NCBI GenBank assembly: GCA_947628955.1
Contig: CANRBX010000032.1
Span: 1-34,609 of the forward strand
Direction: 5' to 3'
Length of the DNA: 34,609 nt
DNA from: an uncultured Lachnospiraceae bacterium
GTDB taxonomy: Bacteria > Bacillota > Clostridia > Lachnospirales > Lachnospiraceae
Position 1 is the stretch's first letter, and each line of letters opens with the position of its first letter. The position numbers were made by a program, and so were the translations under genes. The notes beneath the pieces were generated by a model, which did no database searches, was not told where the DNA came from, and saw only the letters and a list, made by a program, of their open reading frames with translations. Below, piece after piece: positions 1-6,404 of the stretch.

Positions 1-80
1 CTGGTATTCCTGAGAAGGAGACGCAGGGACGACGAGGCATAAAAAGCCGGAGGCCCGTGAAGCAAGACAAAGCTAAATAA
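1..80 (+). other. possible 3' end of a gene entering from the left
   Basis: Two plus-strand frames are open from the window edge. One ends with TAA at 40-42 after an arginine-rich tail; the other ends with TAA at 78-80 after a lysine/arginine-rich tail, 13 nt before a strong terminator. Either could be the last codons of an upstream gene. Too little sequence is present to name a product or choose the frame. Confidence 0.3.
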
Positions 81-93
81 AAAAGGCTAAAAT

Positions 94-144
94 AAAAACA
101 GCGGCCATTGAGAAACTTGAATGTTCTCAATGGCCGCTGTTTTT
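94..144. terminator. bidirectional Rho-independent terminator
   Basis: A perfect 21-bp inverted repeat (94-114 and 124-144) has a 9-nt loop. The arms begin with AAAAACAGCGG and end with the complementary CCGCTGTTTTT, so each strand has a GC-rich stem followed by a T-run. It lies between a gene ending from the left and the minus-strand gene that stops at 186, and can serve both. Confidence 0.9.
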
Positions 145-185
145 ACTGAGATAGCTGCCGCTTACGTTCAATCGCTCCGGCAGCA

Positions 186-1730
186 CTAAAATCTGAAATA
201 CGCGCTTCTGAGCTCAGGATTTGCCAGTACGCTAAGGTAGCGCTTCAGGCGCAGCCTGGCAATATTACAGGTGACATTTTTGCTGGTCACATCCCAGCTG
301 CCGCGGATCTTCTCGATGATCCTGCCGTCTTCCCGGTTTTCTTCCGCGAGCTGCCTTAAGAGCTCGACTGCCGCACGGTATTCCTTTCTGCTGCTGTTTG
401 CAACAAATTCATAGAACATGCTCTGGAAAGGATAGATGCGCTTATAGTATGACTCTATCTCCGAAAACAGCGTCAGGAATTCTTTTATAAAGCTTTCATC
501 GCTATTGCCTTCCGGCCAGGTCAGGGATTTCATTATGCCGGCGTGACGCATGGCGAGTTCTTTCAGCCACTGGTCTGTTTCTTTCGATATGATGACTTCA
601 TTGGAAGACGCACTCCACCAGAACAGCCTGTCGTCATCCGACAAGTAGTAATTTGCCTTTCCTCTGAGCTCCTCCGGGTTGTCAAAGAAGGTGAAGCATC
701 CGTCCTGCCGCAGATACATGCTTGTCCTGACCGGTGCAATGGGAGCCTCAATCGCCTGCCTTCGTTCAGCTTCCAGGGTCTTTGGCGCGTATTTTTTCAT
801 CTGCTCATCATGGTATACATCGTCCATTACCTGCGTCCAGATATCCCAGAACTCCAGCTCCAGGTGCTCCGCAGCCAGATATATGAGGACACGCGCCGGC
901 AGGATCAATGACATTGCCGCCACCTCGGACAGCCGTTCGTCCACAGGCAGCTGCCCTTTTGACATCCGGCTCCTGGTGTCGAAATCTGCCCTGGCAGCCG
1001 TCAGCAGCAGGTCCAGCGGGTCTTCCCCTTCTTCCCCTTCGGATGTGTCCAGCAATTCCCTGACCGCCGCCCTGCAGCGCCGGATATCCGCAGGATAAGT
1101 TCCCTCCCGGATTTCCTCTGCATCCAGTGAATCCGTCCCATATATGATATACATCAGATCGGCAAATTCTGTGCCGCATGCCTCATAGCGCAGCCACGAT
1201 GGGATCATGTCCATCAGTTCGCCGCAGGAGAGCTCTGCCTCATAACCCACTTCAATCTTGTTCATCACATAACTCTCCGCATTTGTCCATAAGTTAAACC
1301 GCTTCTTCATCGAAAACTCTGTCCCCAGGAGATGGTTCAGCCAGCCGACAACATACGGACTGTATATAATATCGCCATTGACTTCGACAAATCCGGGGGT
1401 CTCGTCATACAGCTCATACAGCATATAAGCTGCAATAACAACATCACAGAACTCAGCAGTCCCTGTTTTTCCGGAAACAAAATATCCGTCTGATGCGCGG
1501 AAATTTACCGTCTCCCATGCGTTATCTTCAAAATAGTTATAATGAAACGATCCCTTCCCCGACTCCAGCTGAAACGGCCTCAGCAGCCCAACCTCGCAGT
1601 TAAACATGTTTATGACATCAAATCCCATCATCCCGCCATAATTCAGGATTTTTTCCATCTGCTTTGCAAATAATTCCTGCTTTTTCTCCGGGATTTCCCT
1701 CTTTCCTGTATAGTCTGCAAATGTACCCAT
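186..1730 (-). CDS. hypothetical protein, 514 aa
   Basis: I do not recognise this family. The start at 1730 (ATG, protein MGTFADY...) is preferred over the upstream GTG at 1790, because a full AAGGAGG lies 9 nt before it and nothing comparable precedes the GTG. The protein is soluble-looking, acidic, with no signal peptide or membrane segment. Many aromatic residues (Trp, Tyr, Phe) are spread throughout, and a basic C-terminal helix (RLRLKRYL) is followed by an aromatic last pair (..YFRF). It is the second gene of a pair: the upstream gene stops at 1795 and also ends in an aromatic Phe-Gly-Phe. Pairing and position beside toxin-antitoxin loci make a defence or accessory role possible, but this is only context. 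Confidence 0.85.
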   Translation of the reverse strand: MGTFADYTGKREIPEKKQELFAKQMEKILNYGGMMGFDVINMFNCEVGLLRPFQLESGKGSFHYNYFEDNAWETVNFRASDGYFVSGKTGTAEFCDVVIAAYMLYELYDETPGFVEVNGDIIYSPYVVGWLNHLLGTEFSMKKRFNLWTNAESYVMNKIEVGYEAELSCGELMDMIPSWLRYEACGTEFADLMYIIYGTDSLDAEEIREGTYPADIRRCRAAVRELLDTSEGEEGEDPLDLLLTAARADFDTRSRMSKGQLPVDERLSEVAAMSLILPARVLIYLAAEHLELEFWDIWTQVMDDVYHDEQMKKYAPKTLEAERRQAIEAPIAPVRTSMYLRQDGCFTFFDNPEELRGKANYYLSDDDRLFWWSASSNEVIISKETDQWLKELAMRHAGIMKSLTWPEGNSDESFIKEFLTLFSEIESYYKRIYPFQSMFYEFVANSSRKEYRAAVELLRQLAEENREDGRIIEKIRGSWDVTSKNVTCNIARLRLKRYLSVLANPELRSAYFRF

Positions 1731-1794
1731 TCTTACCTGCCTCCTTATCGCACGCTTTTTCACCTGTTCCCATATCTGAATCTGCACCACACGT

Positions 1795-2712
1795 CTAAAA
1801 TCCGAACAGCACCATGCGCTTTTTGTGGTTCACAAGCAGCGACTGGAATGCTGACATTATGACTGCATCATACCTGTCCCTGCTGGTCCTGAGCACCCAT
1901 TCGACAGCCTGCCTCCGTGTCAGTTCCGGAAAATATGCCAGATCCCTGTCCATGAAGCTGCGGAACAGCCGAAACGCCTTCCGATAATTGGGGTCATCCC
2001 GATGTTCCAGGAACTCAGTCACAAATACCTTATCCACCAGCCGGCAGCCCCAGTCCTCATACATCTCATGTACTGTGTCTGCCAGCAGACCTTCTGTTAT
2101 CTCTGTTTCTGCATCTTCCTCCTGAAATTCTTCCTTCCACCTTTCGATTTCATCGGCAAGCCGGTCTGACAGAACCAGATCGTCATCGTCCCAGAACTCC
2201 AGGAATTCATCCTCATTGCTGCGGAGAAAGCGTTTATACAGAAAGTAATACGAATCCGGATCCCTCTTCGTTTTCTCTCCTTTTTCCTTTGTCGAAGATG
2301 TTGCCAATGGCACCGCAACCAGAAAGTATGTTTCCAGGGGTACTTCTGAATCTCCCCGCATGAAGCGGCATTTACTCTCAGAAATTATTACCAGCAGCGT
2401 CATAACCATGTTCATAACCACTCCGAACTCTGTATACCCACTGTCAGGCGTCTTCAGAAGGCAGGTATTTGTATCATATTCTGCCGTCTTCCTCTCTATT
2501 TTCTCGAATATGGAATAGTTGAACCTTATAATCCCTTCCTTATCAGGATAAAGCTTGTCTGCTACTTTGATCTTCCTGCCGTCCAGCTCGATTTCTTCAG
2601 TCCTGCGGATCCCGCATTTGTCGAGCAGCTGCATTACAGCTCTGTTTGTGATCATCTTTCTTTCATCCGGTATATAAATTTCTCCTTCAACCCAGAACAC
2701 ATCATCCTTCAT
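1795..2712 (-). CDS. hypothetical protein, 305 aa, first gene of a pair
   Basis: No family recognised. The ATG at 2712 has an AAGGAG 8 nt upstream (2721-2726), so the longer reading from 2760 is not favoured. The protein is acidic in the middle (a run of Asp around residue 177 and Glu-rich segments). It has one hydrophobic stretch near residues 98-110 (VVMNMVMTLLVII) that is probably a buried helix rather than a membrane anchor. The C-terminus is basic then aromatic (..VLFGF), resembling the end of the downstream 514-aa protein. The two genes are probably co-transcribed and could act as a complex. Function is unknown. Confidence 0.85.
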   Translation of the reverse strand: MKDDVFWVEGEIYIPDERKMITNRAVMQLLDKCGIRRTEEIELDGRKIKVADKLYPDKEGIIRFNYSIFEKIERKTAEYDTNTCLLKTPDSGYTEFGVVMNMVMTLLVIISESKCRFMRGDSEVPLETYFLVAVPLATSSTKEKGEKTKRDPDSYYFLYKRFLRSNEDEFLEFWDDDDLVLSDRLADEIERWKEEFQEEDAETEITEGLLADTVHEMYEDWGCRLVDKVFVTEFLEHRDDPNYRKAFRLFRSFMDRDLAYFPELTRRQAVEWVLRTSRDRYDAVIMSAFQSLLVNHKKRMVLFGF

Positions 2713-2873
2713 GTTTTTGTCTCCTTTCTTACCGCCATTATCAAACAGCATTATTTCCAAAAAAGTCCGGCCTGCTTCTTTCCATACTTTTTTTCAGACC
2801 CAGGCCTGTCGGCAGAATATTTCCGTCAAAATGATTATACACAGGATACAGATCATTATCATTCAAGCTGTAG

Positions 2874-2903
2874 TTTAAAATAAAAAGCACATGAACATGT
2901 CAA
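2874..2903 (-). promoter_or_regulatory. candidate sigma-A promoter for the hypothetical pair
   Basis: On the minus strand a perfect TTGACA (2898-2903) is followed after 18 nt by TTTAAA (2874-2879). A second possible -10, TATAAT, lies nearer the gene at 2834-2839 but lacks a good -35. The region 2713-2937 otherwise holds no gene. Confidence 0.45.
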
Positions 2904-2958
2904 CAATTTTCTGCCTTCAAATTTGCAAAAATAATCCGCAAAAATCATGATTTCACCA

Positions 2959-2987
2959 TTGCATTTTTTTCAGATTCTCCATATAAT
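2959..2987 (+). promoter_or_regulatory. promoter of the antitoxin RNA (copy 1)
   Basis: TTGCAT (2959-2964), 17-nt spacer, TATAAT (2982-2987). Transcription should start near 2994. The unit is oriented toward the repeat array and the toxin. Confidence 0.8.
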
Positions 2988-2994
2988 AGAAGCA

Positions 2995-3167
2995 CAAGGA
3001 GACGGCTGATTCAGCCATCCTAACAGTGGGTGTATCTCAGCCCTTAAATGAGAAAGTTTATAAGCGGGTGTATCTCAGCCCTCAAATGAGAAAGTTATAA
3101 GTGAGCGTTTCGCTGCTCGGAATGCGAGCATAACAGTGGGGGCAGACAACTTGCCCCCATCTTTTTT
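2995..3167 (+). ncRNA. toxI: type III antitoxin RNA (ToxI-like tandem-repeat RNA), copy 1
   Basis: Between the promoter and the terminator lie tandem units: 3026-3063 (38 nt) and 3064-3100 (37 nt) are near-identical, sharing GGGTGTATCTCAGCCC and AATGAGAAAGTT. They are followed by a diverged 35-nt unit (3101-3135) that can fold TGCTCG/CGAGCA. A short palindromic leader, GGCTGATTCAGCC, precedes them. In the ToxIN/AbiQ families the antitoxin is a tandem-repeat RNA of about 34-36 nt units placed before a terminator and the toxin gene, and the toxin cuts the precursor into single inhibitory pseudoknots. The architecture here matches this exactly. The low copy number, with one unit diverged, is notable. 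Identification is by architecture and the adjacent toxin. Confidence 0.85.
3138..3167 (+). terminator. terminator between antitoxin RNA and toxin gene
   Basis: Stem GGGGGCA (3138-3144) with TGCCCCC (3152-3158), 7-nt loop, then a TCTTTTTT run. In type III systems this partial terminator sets the excess of antitoxin RNA over toxin mRNA. Confidence 0.9.
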
Positions 3168-3213
3168 CACCAAGACAGCACTCTGTACCATACACTCAGA
3201 AGGGGTATCTTAT

Positions 3214-3699
3214 ATGAATTTACGTTTCTATGAAATCGACAATCAATACATCGATTATCTTTCCGCTTTCGAACCGCATTTTTTCCACAAGAAACAGCCC
3301 GGACAGCAAAACGAGCGGAAATATATCGGCATCCTTCTTCAGATACATAACATGGATTATTTTGCACCGCTTTCCTCCTTCAAAACTAAACATGCGAAAA
3401 TGAAGGAAAGTGTAGATTTCATCAAGATCAAAGACTATGCAGTACTTAATCTCAACAACATGTTCCCTGTATCAGGCGGACTGTACCAATATATTGATAT
3501 TCAGAAAGAAAAAAATCCCAACTACCGCGCACTGCTTCAAGCCGAGTACAGGATTATAAAAAGGCAGCAGGAGCGGATCCTCAAAAATGCCGGCATTGTA
3601 TACCATCACCGGATAGAAAAAGGAACATCCACTCCTCTGGGAAAACGATGTCATGATTTTCTGAAGTTGGAGGAGGCATGTCTTAACTATAAAAAATAA
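3214..3699 (+). CDS. toxN: type III toxin, ToxN/AbiQ-family endoribonuclease
   Basis: The 161-aa protein has the size and layout of ToxN/AbiQ toxins: an N-terminal RFYEID..YIDYL strand-helix, then KYIGILLQI (residues 36-44), YFAPLSS (49-55), a Lys-rich segment with K61-x-x-x (HAKMKES), and LNLNNMFPV (78-86), followed by a helical C-terminal half. Members cut cellular mRNA and their own antitoxin RNA, and are held inactive by that RNA; several give abortive phage resistance. The start at 3214 is chosen because AAGGGG lies 8 nt before it. The longer reading from a GTG at 3136 would begin inside the terminator stem. It sits 46 nt after the antitoxin terminator on the same strand. Family assignment is by pattern, so the exact subfamily (ToxN versus AbiQ) is open. 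Confidence 0.85.
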   Translation: MNLRFYEIDNQYIDYLSAFEPHFFHKKQPGQQNERKYIGILLQIHNMDYFAPLSSFKTKHAKMKESVDFIKIKDYAVLNLNNMFPVSGGLYQYIDIQKEKNPNYRALLQAEYRIIKRQQERILKNAGIVYHHRIEKGTSTPLGKRCHDFLKLEEACLNYKK

Positions 3700-3830
3700 A
3701 TTAAACAAGAAAATTATCACCCGGGAAACATAGTGGAATTTATTCCAGACACACAAGTAAGAAAAAACAGCGATTACAATAATGTTCCAGATATACTAAA
3801 TTTAAATTCAATTTATTTTCTATCAAAATA
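3700..3830. other. short AT-rich intergenic stretch
   Basis: Between the convergent toxN-like and abiF-like genes, beyond the abiF-side hairpins. No gene with a ribosome binding site is visible. Confidence 0.5.
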
Positions 3831-3903
3831 AAAATGGCGAAGTGCTTATCGTAACACTTCGCCGAAAGCCTAACCGGTTTGAGCATGGAATGCTTGGTTA
3901 GGT
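3826..3903 (-). terminator. two-hairpin 3' element of the abiF unit, ending as a terminator
   Basis: Read on the minus strand, 34 nt after the abiF stop. First comes a nested hairpin: CCTAACC (3902-3896) pairs with GGTTAGG (3875-3869) and encloses AGCAT/ATGCT (3894-3890 with 3886-3882). Next is a 9-bp stem GGCGAAGTG/CACTTCGCC (3836-3844 with 3855-3863) followed by ATTTTTATTTT. The last hairpin is a good terminator. The first is extra structure that a simple terminator does not need. Confidence 0.75.
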
Positions 3904-3935
3904 CTGCCTTAATATTTTATGCAATATAACTGATT

Positions 3936-4844
3936 TTAAACACTTAAATGTGCTTTCCAATCCGTTGGAAGATTCATTGCTGTAAGACTGATGATACTGT
4001 TATTTTTTTGAACCAGCTTATCAAATTCATCTACAAATACTGTCCATTCTTCATCTGACGATCTCAGATATTTCATTGCCAGTAAGATTTGATATAAACC
4101 ATTATGTGCTGGCGGAGGTGTGATTTTATCTACATCGAGAATTTCTGGTGTAGTATGTATGGTTCGATTGTAAATCCTGGAATTATGAGCACACATATTA
4201 CGCAATACTGAAACACCCTGTATCCATGAAGCAAGCATTTTCTGGGATGGGGTTACCAAATTCCCCTTTTTCGATTTATACTGGTAATTAGCTGCCAATA
4301 TAGAATATGAGCTTCCGATACCTGTTTTCAAATTCTTAATTATCTTCGATAACGTACCAAAAGAAAGAACTTCAACAGCCGCCCATACTGGCACCTCTCC
4401 ATCATGATTATCAAAGTTATGTTTGATAAACACATCATTTGAGCGAGCAATTTCTGACGCTACTGTAGACATATTCTGCCAATACCGTTTTTTCTCTTTA
4501 AAAATCGATGAGTCCTGCAAAACAAGCGGTTCCCTATGTATAAGTAACGATTCCCCTAATCGTACTCTCAAAGCTACCTCAATCTTAGAAATCATTGAAA
4601 AAATCAAAGCCGATAATTCCTGATCAAACTGAGACAACTTTAAAATATCTTCAAACTTGGTTCCTGGAACATACTTCTTTGTAACATTATCATATAAGTG
4701 GAAAGAGTATCCACGCAAACGATAATAGCCAACTGACTTTAATGCTTTTTCTACGTCTGCACGAGAAGTAACTACCATTCCTGCATCAATATATGATTGT
4801 ACCTGCTGTTCTATTGTTAATATTTGTTTTGGATATTGATACAT
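3936..4844 (-). CDS. abiF: AbiF/AbiD-family abortive infection protein (Abi_2), HEPN RNase-like
   Basis: The 302-aa protein shows the marks of the Abi_2 family: an N-terminal segment with GYYRLRGY (near residue 40), a helical stretch containing IEVALRVRLGE (near 88), P-x-W-AAVEVLSFGTLSKI (near 152), and a C-terminal RNMCAH (R215 to H220), which is the Rx4H motif of HEPN nucleases. AbiF proteins have been described as RNA toxins neutralised by a conserved ncRNA and as relatives of the ancestor of Cas13. The start at 4844 is favoured by GGGGGTG 4-5 nt upstream. The longer reading from 4886 would translate through the ncRNA terminator. The gene is AT-rich relative to the region after 7 kb. An RNA is encoded immediately upstream on the same strand. 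Confidence 0.85.
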   Translation of the reverse strand: MYQYPKQILTIEQQVQSYIDAGMVVTSRADVEKALKSVGYYRLRGYSFHLYDNVTKKYVPGTKFEDILKLSQFDQELSALIFSMISKIEVALRVRLGESLLIHREPLVLQDSSIFKEKKRYWQNMSTVASEIARSNDVFIKHNFDNHDGEVPVWAAVEVLSFGTLSKIIKNLKTGIGSSYSILAANYQYKSKKGNLVTPSQKMLASWIQGVSVLRNMCAHNSRIYNRTIHTTPEILDVDKITPPPAHNGLYQILLAMKYLRSSDEEWTVFVDEFDKLVQKNNSIISLTAMNLPTDWKAHLSV

Positions 4845-4861
4845 AAAGCACCCCCATAAAT

Positions 4862-4914
4862 AAAAAAGTCCCACCGGGTTGCGCATGAAAATCAGAGGCG
4901 TGGTGGGTTCTGTT
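4862..4914 (-). ncRNA. small structured RNA upstream of abiF, probable RNA antitoxin
   Basis: On the minus strand, a near-consensus promoter is followed within about 8 nt by CCCACC (4907-4902), a 26-nt interior containing CTCTGATTTTCAT, and GGTGGG (4875-4870), then A-C-TTTTTT (to 4862). The transcript would be only about 50 nt: one closed hairpin with a large structured loop ending in a terminator, 18 nt before the abiF start codon. This layout of promoter, RNA, terminator, then toxin is the same as that of type III systems. AbiF is reported to work with a conserved ncRNA antitoxin, so this is the natural candidate. The RNA family match itself has not been tested. Confidence 0.75.
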
Positions 4915-4920
4915 GATATT

Positions 4921-4948
4921 ATTATACAGCTTTTGAAGTTACTGTCAA
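4921..4948 (-). promoter_or_regulatory. strong promoter of the abiF RNA
   Basis: Minus strand TTGACA (4948-4943), 16-nt spacer, TATAAT (4926-4921): both hexamers match consensus perfectly. Transcription should start near 4914, at the base of the RNA hairpin. No separate promoter is seen for abiF, so the toxin mRNA is likely terminator readthrough. Confidence 0.85.
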
Positions 4949-5149
4949 GATTTCTTTTTCGAACATTGATAATTCTTTACCATCTCAATATGATTTTTTC
5001 TTATGGTATCGAAGCTCAATCACTGTTTTTGTAAAAGTAGTAAATTAGTAGTAAATTCAATTTGAATTGTTCCGGAGGTGCCGATTTTATAAGGAAATCT
5101 GTCTGTCTGCAAGTATAGTGCCGTGGCAGATCGATAGTATTTTTTCGTC
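4949..5149. other. AT-rich gap without a gene
   Basis: Contains an 11-nt direct duplication (AGTAGTAAATT twice near 5036-5057) and a small palindrome ATTCAATTTGAAT. No coding region with an SD was found, and I see no toxin remnant. Confidence 0.5.
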
Positions 5150-5170
5150 GCAAAAATCATGGTTTCACCA

Positions 5171-5198
5171 TTGCATTTTTTCAGATTCTCCATATAAT
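5171..5198 (+). promoter_or_regulatory. promoter of orphan antitoxin RNA (copy 2)
   Basis: TTGCAT (5171-5176), 16-nt spacer (one T shorter than copy 1), TATAAT (5193-5198). Both hexamers are intact, so the copy should still be transcribed, perhaps at a different strength. Confidence 0.75.
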
Positions 5199-5205
5199 AG
5201 AAGCA

Positions 5206-5377
5206 CAAGGAGACGGCTGATTCAGCCATCCTAACAGTGGGTGTATCTCAGCCCTTAAATGAGAAAGTTTATAAGCGGGTGTATCTCAGCCCTCAAATGA
5301 GAAAGTTATAAGTGAGCGTTTCGCTGCTCGGAATGCGAGCATAACAGTGGGGGCAGGCAACTTGCCCCATCTTTTTT
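5206..5377 (+). ncRNA. orphan type III antitoxin RNA (ToxI-like), copy 2 without toxin
   Basis: The repeat units (5237-5274 and 5275-5311, plus the diverged third unit to 5346) are identical in sequence to those of copy 1. The terminator stem is one pair shorter (GGGGCA 5350-5355 with TGCCCC 5363-5368, then a T-run to 5377). No toxin gene follows: the next gene is on the other strand. It could supply extra antitoxin, be a relic of a lost toxin locus, or act as a decoy against related toxins elsewhere. Confidence 0.8.
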
Positions 5378-5471
5378 CACCAAGACAGCACTCTATAGCG
5401 CTGCGTTCATCTGATTCACCTGTCTTTTATTACCAGTCGGTTACCACGGAATTCTGGTAATACCAGAGAAA

Positions 5472-5681
5472 TTACTTTATCGGATGTTCCTCATCGTAAG
5501 CAAATGCGGCATCCAGAAATTCCTTCGGACTCACATGATCAAAATGCTCACGCTGCCACTTTGTATAATCAAACCTTTCCCTCAATACTACAGAAATAAA
5601 ATGCTCCGCATCCACAACGCCCAGTCTTTCTACCAGGCACGTCATCCCTTTTTCCATAATCTCAGCGGTATTATATTTCAT
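5472..5681 (-). CDS. small protein coupled to a PIN nuclease, likely its antitoxin
   Basis: This 69-aa acidic protein (..RFDYTKWQREHFD.. in the middle) has its ATG overlapping the PIN gene stop by 4 nt (ATGA, 5678-5681), so the two are translationally coupled. Toxin-before-antitoxin order is less usual for PIN systems. I recognise no DNA-binding fold. The antitoxin role is inferred from size and coupling only. An 8-bp inverted repeat (ATTACCAG 5430-5437 with CTGGTAAT 5454-5461) lies just downstream but has no T-run. Confidence 0.75.
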   Translation of the reverse strand: MKYNTAEIMEKGMTCLVERLGVVDAEHFISVVLRERFDYTKWQREHFDHVSPKEFLDAAFAYDEEHPIK

Positions 5682-6121
5682 ATTTTCTCCTCCAATCTTT
5701 TTACAAACTCAACCGGAGTTATCATCTCCAATTTATCTGTCCTGTATTTTAGGAGTCTCTTATCCGTAGTCAAAAAGAAATCACATTTCAGCAGAATGGC
5801 ACTCGCCACATGAGAAGCGTCCTTCACTTTGACCCCTGTTTTCATGATCTCCTGAATCAAAGGTTCTAATTTCTCCCTTGCGCTCATCCCTATATGAACT
5901 GATGAGTTTTCACTCATAAACTGTCGAATAAAAGATCTTCTTGTTGGATATGGATTTTGGGAATTTTCATAATTGAGGACATAGGAAGTAGCCAGTTCCA
6001 GTTTCTTTGCTCTGATCATGTCCTGAATATAAAGCTTTGCCTGTGCATCAAGCGAAATGCTAAGCTGGCTCTGATCATCGTAAGGGCGGTTAAAACAACA
6101 ATTATCCAAATATATACGCAC
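5678..6121 (-). CDS. PIN-domain ribonuclease, VapC-like toxin
   Basis: The 147-aa protein has PIN-fold acidic residues in order: D6 (YLDNC), E52 (NYEN), D101 (VKDASHVA) and D114/D120 (LLKCDFFLTTD). Together these coordinate Mg in PIN ribonucleases, which usually cut tRNA or mRNA as toxins. The start is GTG at 6121 with AAGGA about 8 nt upstream; a nearby ATG at 6126 is out of frame. It is first of a two-gene unit with the 69-aa partner. Confidence 0.85.
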   Translation of the reverse strand: MRIYLDNCCFNRPYDDQSQLSISLDAQAKLYIQDMIRAKKLELATSYVLNYENSQNPYPTRRSFIRQFMSENSSVHIGMSAREKLEPLIQEIMKTGVKVKDASHVASAILLKCDFFLTTDKRLLKYRTDKLEMITPVEFVKRLEEKI

Positions 6122-6166
6122 TCCATTTTCCTTCTTTCATCTCTCAAGAATAACTCTTATTTTTTT

Positions 6167-6195
6167 ATTATACGCCAGATTGTTCTTTTTCTCAA
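6167..6195 (-). promoter_or_regulatory. promoter of the PIN toxin unit
   Basis: Minus strand TTGAGA (6195-6190), 17-nt spacer, TATAAT (6172-6167), about 40 nt before the GTG start. Confidence 0.75.
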
Positions 6196-6289
6196 TACAC
6201 TTTTGGGCTCCGCGGCGCTCAATACAGCGTTCAATGCGGCATCATCGGCTGTTGTCGGTAAATTCCCGGATACTTATCCGGATAAAGAG

Positions 6290-6318
6290 TTGCAGCGGCT
6301 TTTTCTCTTTGCTATACT
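6290..6318 (+). promoter_or_regulatory. promoter of the YkgJ-like gene
   Basis: TTGCAG (6290-6295), 17-nt spacer, TATACT (6313-6318). It gives a leader of about 80 nt before the chosen start at 6405. A CCGGATA/TATCCGG inverted repeat lies just upstream. Confidence 0.65.
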
Positions 6319-6404
6319 GAGATTCTGACAGAGAGATAGCTGATGAACAGAGCGGCGGTTCGGGTTTGCCTGGGCTGCCGCCGGATGGGAGCGGGAGGCA
6401 GTTT

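Larger units (their letters stand above)
2938..3184 (+). repeat. direct repeat copy 1 (247 bp), carries the type III antitoxin unit
   Basis: This segment recurs at 5150-5394 with about four differences: one A/G change before the promoter, one T fewer in the T-run of the promoter spacer, one A/G change in the terminator loop, and one C fewer in the terminator stem. It includes the promoter, the whole repeat RNA and the terminator, and stops just before the toxin SD. The copies are 2.2 kb apart and flank the toxN-like and abiF-like genes. Confidence 0.95.
5150..5394 (+). repeat. direct repeat copy 2 (245 bp)
   Basis: Second copy of the 2938-3184 unit, same orientation, about 98 % identical. 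The similarity stops abruptly at both ends: after AGCACTCT the two copies continue with unrelated sequence, so the copied block contains the antitoxin gene but no toxin start. Confidence 0.95.

Noticed and set aside
3136..3213. N-terminal extension of the toxin from GTG 3136
   Set aside because: It would start in the antitoxin terminator stem, and a good SD supports ATG 3214.
3733..3830. Small plus-strand frame (IVEFIPDTQ..) after the toxin
   Set aside because: No start with an SD, and it runs into the abiF-side terminator. Too short to support as a gene or remnant.
4845..4886. N-terminal extension of AbiF
   Set aside because: It would translate the ncRNA terminator; the family N-terminus fits the start at 4844.
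5430..5461. ATTACCAG/CTGGTAAT hairpin as terminator of the PIN unit
   Set aside because: Large loop and no T-run on either strand.
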